Positions 42,326 through 50,249 of a stretch of 64,000 nt of DNA are shown here, one piece after another. This DNA comes from Halorientalis sp. LT38. GTDB lineage: Archaea > Halobacteriota > Halobacteria > Halobacteriales > Haloarculaceae. The translations under genes were made by a program, and so were the position numbers. The stretch covers positions 2,542,001-2,606,000 of the forward strand of contig NZ_JAYEZN010000001.1 in NCBI RefSeq assembly GCF_037031225.1. The letters are read 5' to 3'. The notes under the pieces are model-generated. The model made no database searches, had not been told where the DNA came from, and worked only from the letters and a program-made list of their open reading frames with translations. Each line of letters starts with the position of its first letter. Position 1 is the first letter of the stretch.

Positions 42326-43033
42326 ATGTCTCGAACGGAGCTCTCGCGGCGAACCGTACTGGGGAGGGGTGCGATCCTCTCGACGTCCCTCGGACTGGGC
42401 CTGTTGACGACGACGGGTCGGGCCGTGGCGATGAACAAAGCGGAACTGATCGAGCAGATGGCGAGTGAGGCCGGACTGCACAAATCGGAGATGCAGACGG
42501 CACTGGACGCGTTCATCGACGCGACGACGACGGCCCTGCAGAAGGGTGACAGTGCCGTACTGGTCGGATTCGGGTCGTTCAGTATCTCGAAGCGCTCCGC
42601 CCGGACGGGGCGGAATCCAGCGTTCGGAAACGGGCCTGCGGACGACTCGCCAGTGACCTTCGAATCGTGCCCGGAGTTCGCGGCCGCCCTCGATCTGAAC
42701 CCCGGCAAGGGTGACGAGGCCAGCGCCAGGTGCCGGGACGCCGACGTGGTGATCGACGCGGCGTACATCGCGAGTGAAACGGGGCGTGACTCCGACAGCA
42801 GGCTATCGGAGGCGGACGCGAAGCGGGCGCTCGACGCGTTCATCAACGCGACGACGAAGGCCCTGAAGAAGGGTGACAGGTTGTCGTTGGGCGAGCGGTT
42901 CGGGGTGCTTTCCATCTCGAAACGGTCGGCACGGACAGGGCGAAATCCGCAGACCGGGAAGGAAATCCAGATCGCGGCGAAGAATGTGGTCAAGTTCAAG
43001 GCGGGTGCCGAGCTCTCCAAGGCCGTCAACTGA
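42326..43033 (+). CDS. Tat-exported tandem HU-family DNA-binding protein
   Basis: A 235-residue fusion. Residues 1-35 are a Tat signal (SRRTVLGRG, hydrophobic core, cleavage after AVA). The mature chain begins MNKAELIEQ, the normal first residues of bacterial HU. HU domain 1 spans 36-125 (VGFGSFSISKRSARTGRNP, with the DNA-intercalating RNP at 96-98). HU domain 2 spans about 137-235 (SARTGRNPQTGKEIQIAA, then FKAGAELSKAVN, very close to E. coli HU). A linker with C136 joins them; C115 is in domain 1. If exported, it would bind DNA outside the cell. Tandem HU domains could act as a one-chain dimer. Confidence 0.83.
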   Translation: MSRTELSRRTVLGRGAILSTSLGLGLLTTTGRAVAMNKAELIEQMASEAGLHKSEMQTALDAFIDATTTALQKGDSAVLVGFGSFSISKRSARTGRNPAFGNGPADDSPVTFESCPEFAAALDLNPGKGDEASARCRDADVVIDAAYIASETGRDSDSRLSEADAKRALDAFINATTKALKKGDRLSLGERFGVLSISKRSARTGRNPQTGKEIQIAAKNVVKFKAGAELSKAVN

Positions 43034-43175
43034 GACTGTTGCGGCGCATCCGTCGCAGTCCTCGCCGGCACCATGGGTGACCCTTCGTCAGACCGCGCTC
43101 GCCACTTGCAGTCCGATTCAGGTCACCCGTTTCGACTGCGAGGCAATCTCACGCACGACTTATCAGATTCAAAAC

Positions 43176-43182
43176 CATTTAG
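43176..43182 (+). promoter_or_regulatory. TATA-like element of the YchF/OLA1-type gene
   Basis: CATTTAG is centred 28 bp before the ATG at 43207. Confidence 0.35.
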
Positions 43183-43206
43183 CGCGGCTCCGTGGTAAGA
43201 GGGGTA

Positions 43207-44394
43207 ATGAGTTACCGGATCGGTCTCGTCGGCAAGCCCTCCGTGGGGAAGTCGACGCTCTTCAACGCGGCGACGATGAACGACGTGCCCGAGGGGGCCT
43301 ACCCGTTCACGACCATCGACCCGAGCGTGGGGGAGGCCTACGTCAGGGTCGACTGCGCGGCGCCCGAGTTCGACCACGAGTGCACTCCCAACCACGGTTA
43401 CTGCCGGGAGGGGGTCCGATACGTCCCCGTCAAACTCGTCGACGTGGCGGGCCTGGTCCCGGGCGCCCACGAGGGTCGCGGCCTGGGCAACCAGTTCCTC
43501 ACTGACCTGAACGAGGCCGACGTGCTGGTCCACGTCGTCGACTTCTCGGGCGAGACGGACATCGAGGGCGAACCGACCGAGGACCACGACCCGCGGGAGG
43601 ACATCGACTTCCTCGAGAACGAACTCGACATGTGGTATCTGGACGTCCTCGAGAAGGGCATCGAGCGCTACCGATCCGGATACCACGGCGAGGACGGCGA
43701 CATCGAGGTCGAACTGGCCGAGCAGATGAGCGCCTTCCGCACGAACGAGGACGAGATCAAGCAGGTGATCCTCTCGCTCGACCTCGAACTCGATCCCGAC
43801 GCGTGGGACGAGGCGGACAAGGAGGAACTGGCCCGGGAGATCCGCAAGCGGACCAAGCCGATGGTCGTCGCGGCGAACAAGATGGACACGCCGGCGGCCC
43901 AGGACAACTACGAGGACATCACGAGCGACCCCGAGTACGACCACCTCACCGTCGTCCCGGTGTCGGCCCACGCGGAGAAGGCGCTGAAGACGGCCGACGA
44001 GGGTGGCGCCGTCGAGTACCGGCCGGGTGCGTCGGACTTCGAGATCGTCGGCGACGTGAGCGACGAGCAGGCCGCGGGCCTCGAACAGATCCGGGGCTTC
44101 GTCGAGTCATTCGAGGGGACCGGCGTCCAGGCGGCCCTGGAGACGGCGCTGTTCGAGGAGTTCGGCGCGAAGGCCATCTTCCCCGGCGACGGGAGCCCCC
44201 GCGACGACGGCACGTTCCTGCAGGACTGTTTCGTCCTGCCGGAAGACGCGACCGCCGAGGAGTTCGCGTACTTCCTCCACTCGGACATCGGGGAGGGGTT
44301 CCTCCACGGGATCGACGCCCGCTCGGGCCGACAGGTCGGCGCCGACACGACGCTGGATCACCGGGACGTGCTGGAAGTCGTGACGACGAACTAG
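43207..44394 (+). CDS. OLA1/YchF-type translation-associated GTPase
   Basis: A 395-residue P-loop protein of the Obg/YchF group. G1 is [18 protein letters not shown] (6-23), G3 is [20 protein letters not shown] (about 80-99), and the base-recognition site is [11 protein letters not shown]. The C-terminal TGS domain follows ([38 protein letters not shown]). [17 protein letters not shown] supplies a cysteine/histidine-rich insert typical of archaeal members. It binds GTP or ATP and probably acts on ribosomes. Confidence 0.9.
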   Translation: MSYRIGLVGKPSVGKSTLFNAATMNDVPEGAYPFTTIDPSVGEAYVRVDCAAPEFDHECTPNHGYCREGVRYVPVKLVDVAGLVPGAHEGRGLGNQFLTDLNEADVLVHVVDFSGETDIEGEPTEDHDPREDIDFLENELDMWYLDVLEKGIERYRSGYHGEDGDIEVELAEQMSAFRTNEDEIKQVILSLDLELDPDAWDEADKEELAREIRKRTKPMVVAANKMDTPAAQDNYEDITSDPEYDHLTVVPVSAHAEKALKTADEGGAVEYRPGASDFEIVGDVSDEQAAGLEQIRGFVESFEGTGVQAALETALFEEFGAKAIFPGDGSPRDDGTFLQDCFVLPEDATAEEFAYFLHSDIGEGFLHGIDARSGRQVGADTTLDHRDVLEVVTTN

Positions 44395-44464
44395 GACTTC
44401 CCACGGACCGCGGCGTCGGCACTAACCGCGGCCTTCAAGCGCGTCCGGCGGTCAGAGAGGGCCA

Positions 44465-45499
44465 ATGAGCGACGACGAGGCGACAGACGACGGAGGGCAC
44501 GACCAGCCGCCGAGGGAGACGTTCCACCACGACCCCATCGGCCACGCCGAGGCGCGGGCGGGGATGACGGTCGGCGAACTCGCCGAGGAGTACGGCGAGG
44601 CGGGCATCGGCGCCTCGGACATGCACGAGGCCGTCGACGTCTACGCCGAGATGCTCGGCGACGACGTGACCGTGATGATGGGGCTGGCCGGGGCGATGGT
44701 GCCCAGCGGGATGCGCCGCATCGTCGCGGACCTGATTCGGGACGGCCACGTCGACGCGCTGGTGACGACCGGCGCGAACCTCACGCACGACGCCATCGAG
44801 GCCATCGGCGGCAAGCACCACCACGGAGCCGTCCACGACGAAGCGAAGACCGAGCGCGAACACGACGAACAGTTGCGCGACGAGGGCGTCGACCGGATCT
44901 ACAACGTCTACCTCCCACAGGAGCACTTCGCGCTGTTCGAGTCCCACCTCCGCGAGGAAGTCTTCCCCCCGCTGGCCGAGGAAGGGACCGTCGGCATCCA
45001 GCGGCTGACCGAGGAACTGGGCCGGGCCAACGCCGCAGTCAACGAGCGCGAGGGGATCGACGAGGGTGCGGGCATCGCCGCGGCCGCGTACGAGGCGGAC
45101 GTGCCGATCTACTGCCCGGCGATCCAGGACTCCGTGCTCGGCCTGCAGGCCTGGATGTACAACCAGACGTCCGACTTCGCACTGGACGCGCTTTCGGACA
45201 TGGACACCATCACCGACCAGGCGTTCGACGCCGATCGGACCGGGGCGCTGGTCGTCGGCGGTGGCGTCCCGAAGAACTACGTCCTCCAGACGATGCTGGT
45301 CGCGCCCGGCGCGTACGACCTTGCCGTCCAGTTGACCATGGATCCGCCCCAGACCGGCGGCCTCTCCGGTGCGACCCTGGAGGAGGCTCGCTCGTGGGGC
45401 AAACTCGAGAAGGCCGCCCGGAACGTCTCCGTCTACGCCGACGCGACGATCACGCTGCCCCTGCTCGTGGCCGCCGCGCGCGAGCGGATCGCTGACTGA
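44465..45499 (+). CDS. dys: Deoxyhypusine synthase
   Basis: Transfers an aminobutyl-type group to the modification lysine of eIF5A. The 344-residue protein has TTGANLTHDAIEAIGGKHHHG (101-121), IYCPAIQDSVLG (215-226), GALVVGGGVPKNYVLQ (260-275) and the catalytic lysine K313 in RSWGKLEKAARN. Archaeal enzymes use spermidine or, in halophiles, probably agmatine. The substrate protein gene eif5A and an agmatinase gene lie 5 kb upstream on the same strand. Confidence 0.93.
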   Translation: MSDDEATDDGGHDQPPRETFHHDPIGHAEARAGMTVGELAEEYGEAGIGASDMHEAVDVYAEMLGDDVTVMMGLAGAMVPSGMRRIVADLIRDGHVDALVTTGANLTHDAIEAIGGKHHHGAVHDEAKTEREHDEQLRDEGVDRIYNVYLPQEHFALFESHLREEVFPPLAEEGTVGIQRLTEELGRANAAVNEREGIDEGAGIAAAAYEADVPIYCPAIQDSVLGLQAWMYNQTSDFALDALSDMDTITDQAFDADRTGALVVGGGVPKNYVLQTMLVAPGAYDLAVQLTMDPPQTGGLSGATLEEARSWGKLEKAARNVSVYADATITLPLLVAAARERIAD

Positions 45500-45631
45500 C
45501 GGCGGCTCCCGTCGCGCCGTATCCTGCCATCGCACTGGTTGCCGCCTCCCGTCGGATCCCTGCCCGATGGAACCGACCGGTTGCCCGAACCCCTCCGGCT
45601 GAAGTCTTCTATTCGTAAGATAATCACGCGA

Positions 45632-45656
45632 AAAAATTAATGACTATGGGGTCATA
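45632..45656 (+). promoter_or_regulatory. AT-rich promoter with small palindrome
   Basis: AAAAATTAA (45632-45640) is a TATA-like core in the 230-bp gap before 45730. ATGAC and GTCAT (about 45640-45655) form inverted arms beside it. Initiation near 45664 would leave a 65-nt leader; the element may be an operator. Confidence 0.35.
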
Positions 45657-45729
45657 TGTAACGCACATTGCGGTACGTCCGGCTCTGGACGGGGCATAGA
45701 CAGCCAGGTATCGGCGGTTCCCTGCACCC

Positions 45730-46731
45730 ATGGTACGAATTCTCTACACGTTCGATCGGTCGTTCATGCGAAAGACCGTCGCCGCGATCGACACACACGT
45801 CCCGGCGACGTCGGCGGCGCTCCCCCTGCGCCCCGAGGCGGCGAGCGACGACGACGCGCTCGAAGACGTCCACGCGGAGATCGAAGACGCGGCGGATCTC
45901 GACGCCGCGATCGACGAGATCGACCCCGACGTGGTCGTCGTGAATCACAGGTTCGAGGCCGAGGTCCTCGACGGGAAACCCACCTATCACGAGCGGTATC
46001 CCGTCGTCCACGTCCGCCACGGCGCGTCGCTCGGCCGCGGCGAGACGGCGAACACCACTCGCGACCTCGCCGGGACGATCGCCCTCGCGCTCGCGCCCGG
46101 CGAGCGCTGGGCCGCCCAGTACAGGACGGCCTTCCCCGAGACCGTCGACGTGGCGACCGTCGGCATCCCGGAGGCAGACGACCTGGTCGGCGCCGACCCG
46201 CCCCGCAAGCGGCGCGTGCTCTACGCGCCGACCAACCACAACTACGGCGGCGGCAGTTACCTCGAGACCGCCGACTCGGTCCTCGACGTCTTCGCCGACT
46301 CGGATTTCGAGTTGCGATTCCGCCCCCACCCGATGGACCGGATCGAGGAGCCGGGCCGGTCGGTCACCGAGCGCTGTCGCGACCGGATCGACGACCTCTC
46401 GAACGTCACCGTCGACGACGCGGCGACGCCCGGGGAGAGTCTCCGCTGGGCGGACCTCCTGCTCTCCGATTGCTCGGGGATCGTGACCGAGTGGCTCCAC
46501 ACCGGTCGTCCCCTGATCCAGTTGACCGCGACCGCCGCCGACCACCAGATCCCCGAGGTCGGCCTGCAGACCGACCGCCTCTCGCTGTCGACCGTCGAGA
46601 CGCTGTACGACGACGGTTACCCGCAGGAGACGGCCGAGCGGATCGAAGCGCAGGTCGGCGCGCTGGGGGTTCCGATGGACGGCCGTGCCGGCGAGCGGGC
46701 CGCCCGGGAGGTGCTCGCATGCACGCAGTGA
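45730..46731 (+). CDS. CDP-glycerol glycerophosphotransferase-like (TagF/TagB family) protein
   Basis: A 333-residue GT-B-like transferase. Matching segments are DPDVVVVNHRFEAE, HVRHGASLGRGE, KRRVLYAPTNHNYGGGSY, FELRFRPHPMDRIEE and LLLSDCSGIVTEWLHTGRPLIQL, the last equivalent to the family's D(Y/C)SSxxxE site. Bacterial relatives add phosphoglycerol or phosphoribitol from CDP-polyols to wall polymers or glycans. It overlaps the nucleotidyltransferase gene by 13 bp, which could supply the CDP-activated donor. Confidence 0.74.
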   Translation: MVRILYTFDRSFMRKTVAAIDTHVPATSAALPLRPEAASDDDALEDVHAEIEDAADLDAAIDEIDPDVVVVNHRFEAEVLDGKPTYHERYPVVHVRHGASLGRGETANTTRDLAGTIALALAPGERWAAQYRTAFPETVDVATVGIPEADDLVGADPPRKRRVLYAPTNHNYGGGSYLETADSVLDVFADSDFELRFRPHPMDRIEEPGRSVTERCRDRIDDLSNVTVDDAATPGESLRWADLLLSDCSGIVTEWLHTGRPLIQLTATAADHQIPEVGLQTDRLSLSTVETLYDDGYPQETAERIEAQVGALGVPMDGRAGERAAREVLACTQ

Positions 46732-47408
46732 TCCTCGCCGCGGGCGAAGGCAGCCGGATGGACGGCGCGACCGCGGACGTCCCGAAGGCGTTCATGGAAC
46801 TGGCCGGGGCGACCCTCTACGAGCGCCAGCGGGCGGCCATCGACGCCCACGTCGACGCCGTGACGGTCGTGTTAGGCCACGCTTACGAGAACGTGCGCGA
46901 CGACGTGGGCGACGCGCGGACGGTCGTCCTCGAGGACTGGGACGACTACGAGAACGCCGAGTCGCTACGGCGCGGCCTCCGCGGCATCGACGACGACGTG
47001 CTCGTGCTCAACGGCGACGTGGTGATCACCGACGCCGTGGTCGCCCGACTGCGCACGCGCCACCGGGCCGCCGCCGGCCGCAGCGTGGTCGCGTGCCTCC
47101 CCGGCCGCGAGGACGAGGCCACCGCCATCCGCTGTGACGACCAGGGGCTGGTCACCGACTACGGACTCATCACGGGGCGCCGACACGCCGGGCTCGGGGT
47201 CGTCGACCGGCGCCACGTCGGCGCGGCACGGGCGTGGCTCGGGGACCACCGCCGCCAGTGGTACCCCGGACTCTACACCGAGGTGCCGACCGAGGCGGTC
47301 GCGATCCCCCCCGGCCAGCACATCGAGATCAACTATCCGAGTGATCGCGTCGCCGCCCGCGGCAAGCTCCCCCTGAACCCCGCCGACGAAATCGACGTCG
47401 GCACCTGA
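46719..47408 (+). CDS. Nucleotidyltransferase (sugar/polyol-phosphate type)
   Basis: A 229-residue protein with the pyrophosphorylase start MHAVILAAGEGSRM (1-14), the phosphate-binding lysine in DVPKAFMELAG, VLNGDVVITD as metal-binding aspartate, and EINYPSDRVAARGKLP near the end. It would make an NDP-sugar or CDP-polyol. Its start lies within the end of the transferase gene, so the two are coupled. The missing C-terminal hexapeptide domain sets it apart from GlmU-type enzymes. Confidence 0.8.
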   Translation: MHAVILAAGEGSRMDGATADVPKAFMELAGATLYERQRAAIDAHVDAVTVVLGHAYENVRDDVGDARTVVLEDWDDYENAESLRRGLRGIDDDVLVLNGDVVITDAVVARLRTRHRAAAGRSVVACLPGREDEATAIRCDDQGLVTDYGLITGRRHAGLGVVDRRHVGAARAWLGDHRRQWYPGLYTEVPTEAVAIPPGQHIEINYPSDRVAARGKLPLNPADEIDVGT

Positions 47409-47616
47409 CGACTCTTTTCGGACCCGGCGGCGCCCGAGCCCCTCGCGCGCCGCAGCCCCCGATCGTAGCCACCACGTATTTCCATTCAGATCTCCTTACC
47501 GTTCGGGAGCGGGCCTGAGGCGCCCCTTCGGCGTGGCCCCGGTGTTCGCCGGCCCCGGGTGCGGGCCAGCGAGCAGGCCGATACCGTTAACCCGTTCCTA
47601 CCCCTCGCCTCGGGTG

Positions 47617-48279
47617 ATGGAGATCATCGGTCACCGGGGATGCGCCGACCAGTGTCCGGAAAACACCGTCGCAGCCGTCGAACGCGCCGGCCAGTACGTC
47701 GACGCCGTCGAAGTCGACGTGCGTCGCTGTGGCTCCGGTGAACTCGTCGTCTTTCACGACGAGCGCGTCGACGACCTCACCGACGGCTCCGGTCGCGTGG
47801 CCGACCTCACTCTCGCCGAACTCCGCGCACTCGACGTGGGCGGGTCCGGCGAGCCGATCCCGCGCCTCGACGCGGTCCTCGAGGCCGTCCCGCCGGGAGT
47901 GCGAGCCCAGCTCGAACTGAAAGAGACCGGGCTCGCCCCCGACGTCCGCGACCGGCTCGCCCAGGCCCCCGTCGAGGCCTCGATCTCGTCATTTCGCACC
48001 GACGCGCTCGAGAGCGCCCTCGAACTGGACTGGTCGGTCCAGACCGGCTACCTCTTCGCCGAGGACCCGCTCGCGAACCTCCGGACGGCCGTCGAGATGG
48101 GCTGTGACGCCGTCCACCCGCACTTCGACCTCTGTCTCGATACCGACGTCGTCGAGGAGGCCCACGCCGTCGATCTGGACGTGATCGCCTGGAAGGCCGC
48201 CAAGACCCAGGAGGAGATCGCCACGATCCGGGCCTGCGGCGTCGACGGCGTCACCGCCGACCGCTGGGACATCGCTTGA
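47617..48279 (+). CDS. Glycerophosphodiester phosphodiesterase (UgpQ/GlpQ-like)
   Basis: A 220-residue TIM-barrel enzyme with the family signature HRGCADQCPENT (6-17), VEVDVRRCGSGELVVFHDERVD with the metal-binding E/D and the second catalytic histidine, QLELKETG, and AVHPHFDLC. It hydrolyses glycerophosphodiesters to glycerol-3-phosphate and an alcohol. No signal peptide is present. It lies 208 bp after the nucleotidyltransferase gene and may turn over products of the same phosphoglycerol chemistry. Confidence 0.88.
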   Translation: MEIIGHRGCADQCPENTVAAVERAGQYVDAVEVDVRRCGSGELVVFHDERVDDLTDGSGRVADLTLAELRALDVGGSGEPIPRLDAVLEAVPPGVRAQLELKETGLAPDVRDRLAQAPVEASISSFRTDALESALELDWSVQTGYLFAEDPLANLRTAVEMGCDAVHPHFDLCLDTDVVEEAHAVDLDVIAWKAAKTQEEIATIRACGVDGVTADRWDIA

Positions 48280-48376
48280 GAGAAACCGACTTGGGGCCGG
48301 CCCGCCTACGACTCGCCGGCCGATGACGAAGCGACGGGGCCGAGCCGGGCTGACGACCCGGCGGTGACGAGCCCTA

Positions 48377-48418
48377 TGAGTGCCGAGGCCGACTTTCTAC
48401 CCATACACTTGCGAGGAG
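48377..48418 (+). repeat. 42-bp direct repeat, copy A
   Basis: Matches copy B at 49717-49758 in 35 of 42 bases. It lies in a gap before the membrane-protein gene. Read from ATG 48376 it encodes MSAEADFLPIHLRGE, and copy B in the same frame encodes VSVEADFLSRPLRGG, so both may descend from one gene start. Confidence 0.6.
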
Positions 48419-48510
48419 AGACGGGCACCCGACACAGGCCCACGTTTTCACACGTTATTTCAGTGCTACCGTCTGTAGCAGCCAACTACTAATGCGGGCG
48501 AGCCGGCCTA

Positions 48511-49596
48511 GTGGACCCAATCGGGTCAGTGGTATTCATTCTCGACCAGCTCACAGATTCGGCCGACACGGGAGCTGGTTCCGACGCGTCCGGGGGTGAT
48601 CCCGTCGATCCGGTCACCTGGTCGGTTCGATGGGTTTTCCTGTACGGTGATCGGCGGGTACTCGCACTCGTCACCCTCCTCGTCATCCTGACAACGCTGC
48701 TGTTCGTCGGGAGCGTCTGGGAGTTCGAGATGGAGCGACTCGTCACCGAGACGCGAGCGGTCCAGACCCTGTTCAACACGTTGCTCGGTGGCATCATCCT
48801 CTTCGTCTCGGTCGTGCTCTCGATCAACATCGCGGCCCTCGCCCAGGAGTTCGCCCCGCTCCAGGTCAAACTGGCACGCATGGAGGATTCCATCGAGTTC
48901 CAGATCGAACTGGAGGAACTCGTGGACGATGGCGTCAGCCCGGCCGGACTGCGGCCGTTCATCGAGTACGTCATCGGGGCGATCAACACCGAAACGGAAT
49001 CGCTCCGGACCGCCGAGGACTCGACCGGCGACGACCGCGCCAGGGCGGACCTGCTGGCTTTCGTCGACGAGCTCGACACCCAGCTGTCGCTGATCGAGAA
49101 TCGCATCGGCAGACCGAACCCGCAAGTCTCCGTCGTCCTGTTGAGCACGCTCGATTACCCCCACGCTCGCCACATCAACCTGACCCGTCGCCTGAAATCC
49201 GTCCACGGGGACGAACTCACGGAATCGGATCACGAGTCGCTCGCGACACTGCTGGAAGTACTCACCGTCCTCGCGTCCGGTCGAGAGTACTTCACGACGT
49301 TGTATTTCAAACGGGAGCTCCGGAACCTGTCGAGTAACCTCCTCGTCCTCTCGCTTCCGGTGATCGTCTTCACGGCGTACGTCTTGCTCGCGATCGATGC
49401 CGGACTGTTCCCGCGACCGACGTTCCTCGAGCTCGGAACGCGGCTACTCTACGTCAACCTCGCGTTCGTCATCGCGCTCTCCCCGTACGTCCTCCTCAGT
49501 TCGTACATGCTTCGCATCCTCACCGTCTCGAAACATTCCCTCGAATCGACCGTGTTCACCCTCGATTCCGACGTCGCCCTCGAGTTCGACCGGTAG
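48511..49596 (+). CDS. Four-helix membrane protein of unknown function
   Basis: A 361-residue protein with a GTG start. Two N-terminal membrane helices (about 48-70 and 85-110) and two C-terminal ones (about 270-295 and 305-335) flank a soluble helical middle (115-260), with FIEYVIGAINTETES and ADLLAFVDELDTQLSLIENRIG suggesting coiled-coil packing. No family is recognised; the layout resembles small-molecule sensors or bestrophin-like channels, without proof. The gene lies between two 42-bp direct repeats. Confidence 0.7.
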   Translation: MDPIGSVVFILDQLTDSADTGAGSDASGGDPVDPVTWSVRWVFLYGDRRVLALVTLLVILTTLLFVGSVWEFEMERLVTETRAVQTLFNTLLGGIILFVSVVLSINIAALAQEFAPLQVKLARMEDSIEFQIELEELVDDGVSPAGLRPFIEYVIGAINTETESLRTAEDSTGDDRARADLLAFVDELDTQLSLIENRIGRPNPQVSVVLLSTLDYPHARHINLTRRLKSVHGDELTESDHESLATLLEVLTVLASGREYFTTLYFKRELRNLSSNLLVLSLPVIVFTAYVLLAIDAGLFPRPTFLELGTRLLYVNLAFVIALSPYVLLSSYMLRILTVSKHSLESTVFTLDSDVALEFDR

Positions 49597-49716
49597 GACA
49601 CTCGGCCGACAGCCAACTACCGGACGGAACCGGGAGTACGTCGGAGTCGACGAAACCGGGACCCAGATCGATTCTCAGTGGTAATGGGTGTGCGCTGGTG
49701 TGGATTGCAAACGTCG

Positions 49717-49758
49717 TGAGTGTCGAGGCCGACTTTCTATCCAGACCTCTCCGAGGAG
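49717..49758 (+). repeat. 42-bp direct repeat, copy B
   Basis: The second copy, 1340 bp after copy A. It sits about 60 bp before the GTG start of the DCC-like gene and could belong to an extended N-terminus of that frame. Confidence 0.6.
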
Positions 49759-49820
49759 GCGTGACCGCCCCTCCCGATTCACTCGGAAACACTCAAACCG
49801 CCGAAGCCCCTAGGGAGCCC

Positions 49821-50249
49821 GTGAAAAAGTCGCTCCTCGTCTACGACGGTAGCAACGCGCTGTTCCGCGCGGCCGTCGAGGCGGCGACCAGTCGCTCGGA
49901 CGAAGTCGTGGCCGCTCGCTGGGACTCGGAACCAGTGCAGGCGTTCCTCGAGGCGCAGTTCGACGCCCGGCCCTTCGCGTTCATCCTCGTCGAGGGGGAC
50001 TCGGTCCACGTCGGCGAGGAGACCGTCGGACGGGTCCTCGATCGGATGGGCCTCGCCGACCCGGTCGTCGACGGGCTGCAACGAGCCTACGGAATTGGCG
50101 GCGTCCCCTTCGGCAGGCTACTTCACGGGCGAACGGTGGCGGACCTCGACGGGACGTTCCCGCTCTCTGAGGAGGCCGCAGCCCACCTCGTGGGACTCCG
50201 TGAGGTTCGTGAGATACCCGTCGAGGACGCGCCCGCAGAGGAGTCCTGA
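49821..50249 (+). CDS. DCC/DUF393-like protein without the redox cysteines
   Basis: A 142-residue protein with the thioredoxin-like DCC layout: KKSLLVYDGSNALFRAAVEAA at the N-terminus, an AARWDSEPVQAFLEAQF middle, and a late GGVPFGRLLHGR. Active DCC proteins have YDGxCxxC near the start; here the aligned cysteines are Asn and Phe, so disulfide chemistry is unlikely. The GTG at 49821 is chosen; the frame stays open to 49698. It ends exactly where the convergent SDR gene stops. Confidence 0.65.
   Translation: MKKSLLVYDGSNALFRAAVEAATSRSDEVVAARWDSEPVQAFLEAQFDARPFAFILVEGDSVHVGEETVGRVLDRMGLADPVVDGLQRAYGIGGVPFGRLLHGRTVADLDGTFPLSEEAAAHLVGLREVREIPVEDAPAEES

Noticed and set aside
49610-49620. 11-nt match (CAGCCAACTAC) to 48479-48489 inside the 42-bp repeat region
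   Set aside because: Too short to be distinguished from chance; not used as evidence for the insertion model.
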